From contig CAVPQI010000001.1 in NCBI GenBank assembly GCA_963707515.1, positions 496,001 to 560,000 on the forward strand: a stretch of DNA of 64,000 nt. The letters are read 5' to 3'. The notes under the pieces are model-generated. The model saw only the letters and a program-made list of their open reading frames with translations. It did no database searches and was not told the origin of the DNA. Positions within the stretch are counted from its first letter, which is position 1, and each line of letters begins with the position of its first letter. The translations under genes were made by a program, and so were the position numbers. Below are positions 47,880 to 59,723 of the stretch, piece by piece. The stretch is from Sva-07 sp963707515. GTDB taxonomy: Bacteria; Actinomycetota; Acidimicrobiia; Acidimicrobiales; Ilumatobacteraceae.

Positions 47880-49040
47880 TCAGCCGACGGAGGCGCGGAC
47901 GGCGTCGTTGAGCGTGATCGTGCGCGGGTCGCCGGCGAGGCCGCCCGCCATCTGGTTCATCACGTAGCCGTAGCCGACGCCCGACTCGGGATCGGCGTAG
48001 CCGAGACTGCCACCGGCACCGGGATGACCGAAGGATCCGGGCGAAAGCATCGACGAGAAGTCGCCGTCGAGCATGAACCCGAGCCCGAAGCGGGTCGGCA
48101 TCGTCAGGCAGTGGTCCCGACCGAAGACCTGCTCGGCGCGCACCAGCTCCACCGTGTCGTCGCCGATCAGGCGGACGCCGTCGACCTCGCCGATCGTCGC
48201 CGCGTACATCCGGGCCAGGCTGCGCGCCGTCGTGATGCCATTGGCGGCGGGGATCTCGGAGGCGTGGATGGCGCGGCTGTTGAACCCGTTCTCGATCGTC
48301 AGCATCGACCCGCTCATCATCAAGGCGTTGAAGCCGGGTGTGCCGGGCCCCATGATCTCCATCATCAGGGCGATCGCTTCGGGGTCGGAGGGCGGCGCCG
48401 AGCTCTCGAGGCGCGAGACCCGCGGCTCCTCCGACTCCGGCAGGCCGATCCAGAAGTCGAGGCCGAGCGGCGCAGCGATCTCCTCGGCGAGGTACCTGCC
48501 GATGCGGCGACCGTCGACGCGACGCACGAGCTCGCCCGCCAACCAGCCGTAGGTGAGGGCGTGGTACCCGTGGGTCGTGCCGGGCTCCCACAGCGGAGCC
48601 TGGGCGGCGAGCGCCTCGACCACCGGCGTGACGGCGAGGATCTCGTCGGCGCTCAGCGGCGGGTCCGTGTACGGCAGCCCCGCCTGGTGGCTCATCAGCT
48701 GGGCGACGGTGATCGCCTCCTTGCCGTTGGCGGCGAACTCGGGCCAGTGCGACGCCACCGTGTCGTCGTAGGAGAGCTTTCCGGCTTCGACGAGCCGGGC
48801 GACGCAGATCGCCGCCGCGCCCTTGGTCGTCGAGTACACGAGCTGCAGCGTGTCCTCCGCCCACGGCCGCCCGGTGGTCTTGTCCGCGACACCGGCCCAG
48901 ATGTCGACCTTCGGCGACCCGTCGACGTACAAGGCGAACGCCGCCCCCAGCTCGCCGTGATCGGTGAAGTTGGTGACGAACGCATCGGCCACCGCCCCGA
49001 ATCCGTCTTCGACCGTCCCCTGCACCTGCACATCTGCCAT
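47880..49040 (-). CDS. Beta-lactamase-fold serine esterase (EstB type)
   Basis: 386 residues, class C beta-lactamase-related hydrolase. The nucleophile is in VYSTTKGAA (SxxK), the second motif Tyr in HGYHALTYGWLAGELVRR, and the third near FGHPGAGGSLGYADPES (HPGAGG in place of KTG). Bacterial relatives are carboxylesterases or D-aminopeptidases rather than true lactamases. No signal peptide is seen, so a cytoplasmic esterase is likely. Divergent from leuS. Confidence 0.9.
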   Translation of the reverse strand: MADVQVQGTVEDGFGAVADAFVTNFTDHGELGAAFALYVDGSPKVDIWAGVADKTTGRPWAEDTLQLVYSTTKGAAAICVARLVEAGKLSYDDTVASHWPEFAANGKEAITVAQLMSHQAGLPYTDPPLSADEILAVTPVVEALAAQAPLWEPGTTHGYHALTYGWLAGELVRRVDGRRIGRYLAEEIAAPLGLDFWIGLPESEEPRVSRLESSAPPSDPEAIALMMEIMGPGTPGFNALMMSGSMLTIENGFNSRAIHASEIPAANGITTARSLARMYAATIGEVDGVRLIGDDTVELVRAEQVFGRDHCLTMPTRFGLGFMLDGDFSSMLSPGSFGHPGAGGSLGYADPESGVGYGYVMNQMAGGLAGDPRTITLNDAVRASVG

Positions 49041-49046
49041 GCCGGG

Positions 49047-49052
49047 AACGTA
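49047..49052 (-). promoter_or_regulatory. Candidate -10 box of the esterase gene
   Basis: TACGTT on the minus strand ends six bases before the ATG at 49040. Confidence 0.4.
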
Positions 49053-49119
49053 GCCAGTCGCCCCGCCGCCCGTCCCAGCGAGCCGGCCCGGGTTCGACAG
49101 CTTTCAGGCGTCGCGAACT

Positions 49120-49230
49120 CAGCGTCAGCGACAACAGCAGCATTCGACGTTGTCGCTGACACACAAGCTCGGCGCGAGATCAGCGTCAGCAACAACACCG
49201 GCATTCGACGTTGTCGCTGACACACAAGCT
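49120..49230. repeat. Paired hairpin repeat, 61-bp period
   Basis: Two copies of a 50-bp element (49120-49169 and 49181-49230). Each has GTCAGCGACAAC (GTCAGCAACAAC in copy two), a 13-nt loop ending CATTCGAC, then GTTGTCGCTGAC. They lie in the 270-bp divergent gap between the esterase and leuS genes. The form resembles a REP-type pair. No T-box features are seen, and the remaining gap holds nothing recognisable. Confidence 0.88.
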
Positions 49231-49310
49231 GGGCGGCGGGGATCGCGGGCGGGCAGCGCGGGAACGGGGCGGGACGGTGGAGGGTGCGGGCCGTAGGCTG
49301 GACGTCCGGT

Positions 49311-52187
<2,877 letters not shown>

Positions 52188-52227
52188 GCCACCGACCCAC
52201 CGGCTCAGCGTGTGGATGCTCCCGGAC

Positions 52228-53776
52228 TCATGGCTCGTTGACCACGATCCCGAGGTCGGGTTCGCGACGCTGCGTCCAGTGACCCAGGCGTGCCCACGCT
52301 TCTTGGGCAGAGGTGTTCTCGACGTACATCGTCCGGGCAATCGCGCCGGCGACCTTCGGTGCGGCGAAGCTCGTTCCGCTCCAGGTGGCGAAGCCAGCGT
52401 AGGAGCGCTTCGGATCGTCGCTCTCGACGTGATCGACGAAGTACGTGCTGACCACGTCGACGCCCGGCGCGGCATGCGTCGACCCAACCGCCGTAGTTCG
52501 AGAACCAGGCGCGACCGTTCGGCGCCAGGGCGCCGACGGCCACGACACCAGGGAGTGCAGCGGGGAACGACGGTCTCGGCGAACCCGAGTTGCCAGCAGA
52601 CGCGATCACCAACGAGGTCGACAACATGCGTTCGATCGCCGTCGCCAACGGTGGCGGAGTGTCCCCGTCCGTGTAGCAACCGAAGCTGAGGTTGATGATG
52701 TCTGGCGCCGCGACACCCCTCGCCGCGGAACGGTCGAGAAGCCGCTCCAACCCCTCGATGACCGTGTCGTCGTCGCCATCACCGAAGCTCGTCAGCACAC
52801 CCTCGACGAGGATCTCGGCGTCCGGGCAGGCCCGTCGGATGATCCCGCAGATGAACGTGCCGTGACCGCCCGCCGCATCGACGACGCCCGACCCGTCGTC
52901 GTCGGGCTCGTCCTCGTCGTCCTGGGCACCGGCACTGGCATCCGAGCGCCAGTCGTCCTGGACCATGACGTGGTCGGCGAGACGGGGGTGCTCCGCCTTC
53001 GACCTGTCCTTCGTCGTTCGCAGGCCGGTGTCGAACACGGCGACGACCGGCCGTGGACGATCGGTCAGGCCGAGCGGATGCGGCCAGCCACCACACTCGG
53101 GTGCCGGCATCGCCAGGCACGGGATAGCGCCGTTGCCGGTGATCACCGGATTCCCGGTGATCACCGGATTGCCAGTGATCACCGGGTTTCCCGTGATCAC
53201 GGGATTGCCGGTGATGACGGGGTTCGCCGTGACGAGACCGCCGTCGCCGAAGTACACCGAACTGGGGCGCGCCGTTACACCGCGCCAACCCGACACCGCC
53301 CGGATCGCCGCCCCGACGCCGGCCACCGACCAGCGACGCTCGTCGGCGACCGAGAACGACTCGGCGTCGATCCGACTCACGAGCTGTCCGCTGCGGAGGT
53401 TGATCCGCGATCGATCACCCGAGATGAGGTCCGCATTCGTTCCGCCGAGGATCTCGGCAAACCGCTTGCGGGCGTACTCCTCGTCGTCAGCGCGATCGTG
53501 GACCAGTACCTCTCGATCGACGGAGCCGTCGCCGCGATCGTGGGCTCGCTCCGCCCGCCGTGTGCCGAGCTCGCCGTCGAGCCGTTCGAACTGCTCATCA
53601 TCGAGTGTCAGCACCACCCGGTCGGGGCGGATCAGGGCGATCGCACCCCGTTCGTCCATCGTCACGGCGATCCGCCGGCGAAGCAGCGCCGTGTGGATCG
53701 GACCGAGCAGGCCGGGAAAGTCCTGGAGCGCGACGGACCGTCGCCGGCCGTCGGAAACGTCGTGGTGGTTGGTCAT
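52228..53776 (-). CDS. Intracellular subtilisin-like (S8) protease, one frameshift
   Basis: 515 residues if one extra base is allowed at 52470-52472; the frame then ends ...LGIVVNEP at 52228. The start is the third of three ATGs, with GAGAGG upstream. The N-terminal 180 residues have no match seen and no signal peptide. A (NPVITG)5 linker follows, then the S8 domain with Asp in VVAVFDTGL (about 249), His in GGHGTFICG (about 305) and Ser in GTSFAAPKVAGAIA. The protease is therefore predicted to act in the cytoplasm. It is divergent from the TPR-CHAT gene with 68 bp between the starts, suggesting a shared regulatory region. Confidence 0.85.
53136..53225 (-). repeat. 18-bp coding repeat, five units
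   Basis: Five 18-bp units at 53136, 53154, 53172, 53190 and 53208, each built on the palindrome CCGGTGATCACCGG or a one- or two-base variant. They code for five NPVITG hexapeptides in the linker before the protease domain. Confidence 0.93.
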
Positions 53777-53830
53777 CATCATCCTCTCGGGAGTCCCGAT
53801 CTCGGCCGGTCTGCCCTGATACATCGCGCC

Positions 53831-53836
53831 TAGCAT
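53831..53836 (+). promoter_or_regulatory. Candidate -10 box of the TPR-CHAT gene
   Basis: TAGCAT ends eight bases before the GTG at 53845, in the divergent gap with the protease gene. Confidence 0.35.
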
Positions 53837-53844
53837 CGAAATCC

Positions 53845-56431
53845 GTGGACGAGCCGGCGCACTCCCCCGCCGAGACCGTACTCAACTCAGTGCAAGCCGA
53901 TCCGCAGATTGCGGCGGCCTCGGCACGTGCCATCCTCGACAGCACGGAGGACCAGCGAGAGCGGGTCATCGCCCGTTGGGCGCTGGGGTTCGCCCACCGC
54001 GAGCTGGGCGACCAGGTCGCCGCGGAGGACCACCTGTCAGCGGCGATCGCAGCGGCCGAGACCCTCGACGACGAGGCGCTTGCGGCGCGGATCACGACCA
54101 GCCTCGCCCTGGTGATCATGAACCGCGGCGCGCCTGCGCGGGCGCTGCAGATGATCGAACGTCCCATCGCCCTGCTGACCGGAAGCGATCGAGCCCGGGC
54201 GCTGATGCAGCGAGGAGCGATCCGGTACCGACTCGCCGACTTCGATGGCGCACTCGCCGACCACGTGGATGCTGTCGACGAGCTGCAGGCCGCCGGCGAC
54301 TGGGTCGTGTTCGGCGCGGCTCTACGTCAACATGGGATCGATCCAGAGCTACCGGCGTGAATTCGACGCCGCCGAGGCTTCGCTCGCCGACGCCATCGAT
54401 CTCGCCGAGCTCAGCGGCCAGGTGCTGCTCGCCGGATTCGCCCATCACAACCTCGGCCACATCCGAGCACTGCGTGGCGATGCGCCCGCCGCCCTCGCCG
54501 AGTTCGAGGTCGCGATGGAACGCTACGAAGCGCTCGGCGCCCCGGCGGACAAGGTCGCTTCGTTGATGGCAGATCGAGCCCGCACGCTCGCCGATGCCGG
54601 TCTCCACCGCGAGGCCGTCGAATCGGTGGACATCGCATACGAGCTGGTGCGCGACGGAGCGAACACCACCGAAGCCGCTGACATCGCCTTGTTGACTGCG
54701 CAGATCCGTCTCGGCGGGGACGAGCCGGACAGCGCCGTCGGCCCGGCGCAGTGGGCGCGCGATGCGTATGCCGAGCAAGGGCGGACGGGCTGGATCCCCT
54801 TCGCCGAGTTCCTCTGCGTGCAGGCGCTGACCGGGACGCGACCGATGACGAACGAGCCACAGCAGCGATCGCCCTCGCCGTGGACCTCGAACGCGCCGGT
54901 TGGGTCGAGGAGGCGCAGAACGCCCTCATCCTCGCGGCCGAGCACCTTCGCCGAGCGCGGCGACACCGGCGCCGCCCGCGCCGTACTCGGCGACGCCGTC
55001 CGGCTCGACGCGGTCACCCTCAAGTCGCGCAGCGCCCGATGGCTGGCGATGGCGCGCCAACACGTGCTCGACGACGACCTCGATGCGGCACGCATCGCGG
55101 TCGATGCGGGACTCGACCTGTTGGCGGCCAACCGTTCGATGCTCGGTGCAGTGGAGTTGCTGTCGCGCAGCATCGAGGCGGGTGCCGATCTCACTCGGCT
55201 CGGTGTCGAGGTCGAACTCCGTCGCCAGAACCCGGCGGGCGTCCTCGAGGTCCTGCGTCGAGCGGTTGAGGTCGAGCGCACACCGGGCTCGTCGGACGCG
55301 CCCGACGAGCAACTCGCTGCGTGGCTGGCCGAACTGCGCCACACGGTGAACGACGTCCGCACGATCGATCAGGGCAGCGAGCAGCGCGTCAAACTCCGCC
55401 GTCGCCAAGCCGAGCTGGAGCGCTGGATCCGCGATCGCTCGCGACAGGCGACCGGCAATGCGCGTCGGCGGCGACGTCCCGATCCGGCGAACGGGACCAA
55501 GCCCGTGGCCGACCGGATCGTCACCCTGGCGACCTCCGACGACGAGGTCGTCACGATCATCGTGGCGGAGGGGCGACCCGAACTCTGGCGGACCAGCCCA
55601 CCACGCCCACTCCGTCACCTCGTGGAGACCGTCGACTTCGCGCTCCATCGGCTGAACCGCGCCGTCGTGTCGCCCGCCTCGATGGAGGTCGCCACGAAGA
55701 TGCTCAACGAGGCGGGCGCCGAGCTCGACGCGATCCTCGTGCCCGACGGGATCCGCCGGACCACGCATCCGATCGTCATGACGCCGAGCGACGTCCTGCA
55801 CGGTCTCGCGTGGCGTGTGCTCCCGTCGCTGCGCAACCGGTCGCTGACCGTGAGCACGACGCTCGGCGACCCACCGACTCGACAGGAGCACCGACGCACC
55901 CTGCTCGTGGCCGGCCCCGACCTCGACCACGCCGATGCCGAGGTGCGCGAGATCCAACCGATCGGTACGGCCGTCATGGTGGCGTCCCACGAATCGACCG
56001 TCGAGCGGGTGGTTGCGGAGATCGGCCAGTGCGACCTGGCCCACATCGCCTGCCATGGATCGTTCCGCGCCGACAACCCACTGTTCTCGGCGCTCCACCT
56101 CGCCGACGGAGACCTGACGATCTACGAGCTCCAGCGGTGCCCGTCGCTGCCGCAGACCGTGATCCTGTCTGCCTGCAATGCCGGACAGTCGGCGGTGCTC
56201 CGCGGCGGCGCCTTGCTCGGCATGGCGAACGCGCTGCTGCAGATGGGCGTCAACAGCGTGATCGCACCGCTGTCACCGGTGAGCGACGAGCGGCTCGTCC
56301 CGATCATGGTCGGACTGCACCAGCGCCTCGCAGCTGGTGCCGACGCGGCATCGGCGCTCGCCGCAGTCAGCGTCGATGCGACGGGTCGCCTCGACCCGAC
56401 GGCGGCGGCGTTCGTCTGCTTCGGGCGCTGA
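53845..56431 (+). CDS. TPR-CHAT caspase-like protease, three frame breaks
   Basis: Begins at GTG 53845. The N-terminal half is a run of helical TPR-like repeats (HRELGDQVAAEDHLSAAIAAAETL, GSIQSYRREFDAAEASLADAIDLAE, HNLGHIRALRGDAPAALAEFEVAMERYEALG). A charged linker and a C-terminal CHAT domain follow, with catalytic His in AHIACHGSF (about 737) and Cys in VILSACNAGQ (about 777), then GGALLGMANALLQMGVNSVIAPL. Frame breaks lie at 54311-54321 (+1), 54831-54836 (-1) and 54949-54952 (+1); together they restore exactly 861 residues. CHAT proteases cleave partner proteins when the TPR part senses a trigger. The two genes after it run in the same direction. Confidence 0.85.
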
Positions 56432-56471
56432 ACACGGGTCCGGGACGTATCAGCCCGAAGGTGACAGGATC

Positions 56472-57104
56472 ATGAAGGATGTGGCGACGTGCATGATGCT
56501 CGATCGGAGCTGCGTAGAGTCCACGAACGTGGACGTCGGCGAGTTACTCCGACGAGCCACCGAGGGTGACCAGTGGGCATGGGACGAACTCGTCGGGCGT
56601 TTCGGTGGTCTCGTGTGGTCGGTGGCGCGCTCGTACCGCCTCGGCGCATCCACGGACGACGTGGTGCAGACGGTGTGGCTGCGTCTCGCCGAGCACCTCG
56701 ACCGCATCCGCGAGCCCGAACGGCTCGCCGCCTGGCTGGCGACGACGACCCGGAACGAGGCGCTGCGCGTGCTCAACAAGCGAGCCCGCCTCGTCCCCTA
56801 CGCCGACGTCCCCGAGCGGTCCGATTCGACGACGTCGTTGCTCGATGAACTGGCGGTCGACGACGACACCCTGGCCCACGTCATGAGCGCCTTCCGCCAA
56901 CTGTCGGAGAGCGACCAGCAGCTGTTGCGTCTGCTGTGCACGGTGCCGCCGCTCGACTACGCCACGATCGCCGAGATGTTGCAGCGCTCGATCGGCAGCA
57001 TCGGTCCGAGCCGGGCTCGTGCGCTCGACAAGCTGCGCCGACTCCTCCCCCCGGGACTGCACGAGCAGCCCTCACTCCACCGGAACGAGGTGAGCCATGA
57101 CTGA
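56472..57104 (+). CDS. Sigma-70 family factor (ECF-like)
   Basis: 210 residues from ATG 56472 with AGGATC upstream; a later GTG (56529) would give VDVGELLRRATEGDQ. Region 2 is clear (WAWDELVGRFGGLVWSVARSYRLGASTDDVVQTVWLRLAEHLDRI, then RLAAWLATTTRNEALRVL). A region 4 follows (LRLLCTVPPLDYATIAEMLQRSIGSIGPSRARALDKLRRLL). No zinc-binding anti-sigma gene follows; instead a small beta-rich protein overlaps its end. Forty bp after the CHAT gene, so likely in its transcript. Confidence 0.9.
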   Translation: MKDVATCMMLDRSCVESTNVDVGELLRRATEGDQWAWDELVGRFGGLVWSVARSYRLGASTDDVVQTVWLRLAEHLDRIREPERLAAWLATTTRNEALRVLNKRARLVPYADVPERSDSTTSLLDELAVDDDTLAHVMSAFRQLSESDQQLLRLLCTVPPLDYATIAEMLQRSIGSIGPSRARALDKLRRLLPPGLHEQPSLHRNEVSHD

Positions 57105-57576
57105 TCCCACTCCCGCCGACGGCACGAACGACACCGCCGACGACGCCGCCGACGACGCGCTGCAGACCGCCTTGGGTGTGGCCATCCGTCTCATCGAGCC
57201 TGCTCCCGTGCATGTCCTCGATGCCGCCCGCGCCGCGTTCGCCTGGCACAACATCGACGCCGAACTGGCGACCCTGGCCTTCGACTCGTTGTCGGACAGC
57301 GCCGGTGTCCGCAGCGGCGCGACCAACCGCCAGCTGACGTTCCAGGCGGCCGACCTCGAGATCGAGGTGATGGTCACCGAGAACGGGGTGAGCCGCCTCA
57401 TCGGTCAGCTGGTCCCGCCGCAGCCCTCGCGGGTCGAGCTGATCTCCGGCGACCAGCGCTACGAGGCGCAGGCCGACGGTTCCGGACGCTTCGACGTCGA
57501 CGGCACGTTTGCCGGTCCCTCGCGACTCATCGTCCACGGTGACGTCGCGGTGCGGACCGACTGGATCATCCTCTGA
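57097..57576 (+). CDS. Small beta-rich partner protein
   Basis: 159 residues, with the ATG overlapping the sigma stop by eight bases. An acidic, disordered N-terminus (about 25 residues) precedes a helix (ALGVAIRLIEPAPVHVLDAARAAFAWHNIDAELATLAFDSL). A beta-sandwich-like C-terminal half follows (QLTFQAADLEIEVMVTENG, RLIGQLVPPQPSRVELISG, GRFDVDGTFAGPSRLIVHGD). Strict coupling suggests that it works with the sigma factor, for example as an anti-sigma or target. This is inference; no family is recognised. Confidence 0.7.
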   Translation: MTDPTPADGTNDTADDAADDALQTALGVAIRLIEPAPVHVLDAARAAFAWHNIDAELATLAFDSLSDSAGVRSGATNRQLTFQAADLEIEVMVTENGVSRLIGQLVPPQPSRVELISGDQRYEAQADGSGRFDVDGTFAGPSRLIVHGDVAVRTDWIIL

Positions 57577-57640
57577 CACCCCTCGTCTGAAACCCCGCTC
57601 AGCACCCCGCCTGAGCATCCGCCTGAGACACGCCTGACGG

Positions 57641-57695
57641 CGGCATCGTCCACGGCACCGGGGCGCGACGATGCCGCGGTCCGGAGACCGCGGCA
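57641..57695 (+). terminator. Tandem hairpins ending the CHAT/sigma transcript
   Basis: CGGCATCGTC (57641-57650) pairs with GACGATGCCG (57667-57676). The overlapping TGCCGCGGTC-CGGA-GACCGCGGCA (57672-57695) is a perfect 10-bp stem with a tetraloop. Convergent with the minus-strand gene ending at 57731. Confidence 0.75.
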
Positions 57696-57730
57696 CCATC
57701 GGGGGAGATCCTCCAGCTGCGTCGTCGCCG

Positions 57731-58018
57731 TCAGTGGGCGCCGACCAGCTCCTGGAGCCGGTCGACTTCGCGTTGCAGCTCGTCCATGTCCTCGCGCATC
57801 CGGCGCGCCTCGTCCGCCTTGCCCTCGTTCTCCAGGCAGTTGCTGTACGCCATGCCCGAGGCGATCAGGGCCAGCGCGGCGGCGATCGCCGCGGCGGCGG
57901 TCGGGATCGACAGCGGCGCACCGACGCCACTGCCGACCTCGACGACGACGGCGGCGAGGGCGGCACCCGCGGCAACGGCGGACCCGCAGTATCCGATGTA
58001 TTCGGCCATGCAACTCAT
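57731..58018 (-). CDS. Small membrane protein with coiled-coil tail
   Basis: 95 residues, with AGAGG upstream of the ATG at 58018. Two hydrophobic segments (AVAAGAALAAVVVEVG and AAAIAAALALIASGMA) are joined by a short GAPLSIPT turn, and a charged helix with heptad-like pattern follows (RRMREDMDELQREVDRLQELV). This resembles small helical-hairpin membrane proteins such as holin-like or toxin peptides, but no family is recognised. It follows the peptidoglycan-binding gene by 15 bp. Confidence 0.6.
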   Translation of the reverse strand: MSCMAEYIGYCGSAVAAGAALAAVVVEVGSGVGAPLSIPTAAAAIAAALALIASGMAYSNCLENEGKADEARRMREDMDELQREVDRLQELVGAH

Positions 58019-58033
58019 GTCTGATCCTCTCGG

Positions 58034-58399
58034 TCACGCCAGTTGGCTGTCGGTTTCGCTGAAGGCGGCCGGATCGTCGTGGCCGATGATCATCGCCAGG
58101 TGCTGCTCGGCGGCCGATTCGCTGGTGATCGAGGCGAGCTCTTTCAGCTTCGGGAACTGGTCGAGGTCGATCACCACGCCCTCACGGTTGAGGACGCACC
58201 AGGTGCGCGGTCCCACCCAGCCGTCGACCACGAGCCCCTGCGCGTCCTGGAAGCTCTTGACGCATTCCTCGAGCTGAGGTGAGAACGAACCGTCGTTCTC
58301 ACCGTTCCAGAAGCCCCAGTACTGCAGCGTCTCTTGGAGGTAGGTGACCCATTGCGGGTCGTTGTCGTAATCGGACAGGATGTCCGGTTCGTCGGCCAT
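58034..58399 (-). CDS. Peptidoglycan-binding domain protein
   Basis: 121 residues from ATG 58399 with AAGGGA upstream. One PG_binding_1 domain: VTYLQETLQYWGFWNGENDGSFSPQLEECVKSFQDAQGLVVDGWVGPRTWCVL. An acidic N-terminus and a short C-terminal extension flank it. No signal peptide is seen, so export would need another route. Such domains are common in cargo and spike-associated proteins of contractile injection systems, a cluster of which begins 2.2 kb away. Confidence 0.8.
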   Translation of the reverse strand: MADEPDILSDYDNDPQWVTYLQETLQYWGFWNGENDGSFSPQLEECVKSFQDAQGLVVDGWVGPRTWCVLNREGVVIDLDQFPKLKELASITSESAAEQHLAMIIGHDDPAAFSETDSQLA

Positions 58400-58594
58400 G
58401 TGAGGTCCCTTCTGTGGTCTCACCCGGGCATCCCGGGTCCGGTCGATCACGTCGACCGCGTCGGTTCATCGTCCGCTCCGGGGGCCCACCGGACAAGCGC
58501 CGTCCGGGCACCGAGGCGGACGTGCGAAGGCAGCGCAGCGTTCCCGTTCGGGCAACGCCATCGGGCGCTCCCGGCTGGGCGGCGAGGTCTATGG

Positions 58595-58634
58595 TCGAAT
58601 CGGTTCGAATCGGTTCGGATCGGTTCGGATCAGA
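58595..58634 (+). repeat. 10-bp tandem repeat upstream of a small membrane protein
   Basis: Successive CGGTTCGAAT / CGGTTCGGAT units (58601, 58611, 58621) with partial units on either side. The period is one DNA helical turn. It lies 44 bp before the next start codon. Confidence 0.8.
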
Positions 58635-58677
58635 TCACGCCGAGCGACGCCCGTCGCCGATCATCAGGGAGGTCGAG

Positions 58678-58869
58678 ATGCCGTCAACCGATGCCCCGCT
58701 CCGTCGCACCGCTGCCTTGACACCGATGCTCGTCGCCCTGCTGGCGGTGCTCGTCGCGGCGATCGCCCTCACGATCGCCGGCGTCGCCGTCGTCGTCGTG
58801 ATCATCGCCTGGATCGCCGTGGCGATGGTCGGCGGCGCGACCCTGGCCATCGCCCGCCGGGCCGATTGA
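58678..58869 (+). CDS. Small hydrophobic protein, 63 aa
   Basis: ATG 58678 with GGGAGG six bases upstream. Two hydrophobic segments (MLVALLAVLVAAIALTIAGVAVVVVIIAWIAVAMV) make up most of the protein, with a basic N-terminus and RRAD at the end. No family is recognised. Convergent with the methyltransferase gene. Confidence 0.6.
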   Translation: MPSTDAPLRRTAALTPMLVALLAVLVAAIALTIAGVAVVVVIIAWIAVAMVGGATLAIARRAD

Positions 58870-58884
58870 CGCAGCAGACGACGT

Positions 58885-59614
58885 TCAGTCCACCCGTTGG
58901 GCGACGAAGACGTACTCGAGGCCCGGGCGATCGGGTGCGCCGCGCACCTCGCGCACGGCGAAGCCGGCGCGGCTCGAGGTCGCCGGCGATCTCGTCGCGT
59001 TCGCGGAAGCGCAGCGTCGATGTCGACACCACCTCGGCACCATCGCTGTCGAATCGGAACCAGTGGCGGAACGTGACCAGTGGGAGCCGGACCTCGGTGA
59101 GCTCGGTCCACGTCACCACGTGGCCGGCCTCGCCGTCGCCGTACGTGCGGATCGTGTTCGCCGGCGTCCACGACTCCCAGGCACGGCGCGACGGAACACG
59201 GGTCTCGAACACCAGCCGCCCACCCGGCCGCAGCGCCGACCGTGCGCCGAGGAGTACGGCCGACCAGTCCCCGTCGTCGACGAACACCTGCGCGACGTTG
59301 CCGGTCATCACTGCCAGGTCCACGGCGAGCGGCGGGAGATCGCCGACGGCGCCGTGCACCCACGTCACGCGGTCGGCGCCGTTCTTCCGACGTGCCACGT
59401 CGAGCGACGCCGCCGCCGGGTCGACACCGGTCACCGTGAGCCCCGCTCGAGCGAGACGGCAGGCGAACGTCCCCGTGCCGCACCCGATGTCGAGCACTGA
59501 CGAGGCACCGGTCTCGGCAACGATGGCAACGTACGGGTCGAGGTCGCTGCGGTCCCCGTCGACCACGTCGTAGAGCGCGGCAAGGCGCGGGTCGTCGAAG
59601 ATCGCGTCCGTCAC
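58885..59614 (-). CDS. SAM-dependent methyltransferase, C-terminal frameshift
   Basis: 242 residues from GTG 59614 if one extra base is allowed at 58969-58972; the frame then ends ...LEYVFVAQRVD at TGA 58885. Class I methyltransferase with motif I VLDIGCGTGTFACRLA, motif II VTGVDPAAASLDVARRK, and DLAVMTGNVAQVF. The substrate is unknown. Without the repair the frame reads through into antisense-like sequence. Confidence 0.85.
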
Positions 59615-59711
59615 GCCGTCAGCATGCCCGACCGGCGATCGCGCCACCTCGCCGGAATCGCCCGAGCGGCCCGACACCGGCGATGTGCCTCACACCGGTG
59701 CGCCTCGGACC

Positions 59712-59717
59712 TACGCT
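59712..59717 (+). promoter_or_regulatory. Candidate -10 box of the PIN gene
   Basis: TACGCT ends six bases before the ATG at 59724. Confidence 0.4.
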
Positions 59718-59723
59718 GCGCCG

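Noticed and set aside
49041..49310. T-box riboswitch upstream of leuS
   Set aside because: No T-box motif (TGGNACCGCG-like) or specifier stem was found; the hairpins are two copies of one repeat.
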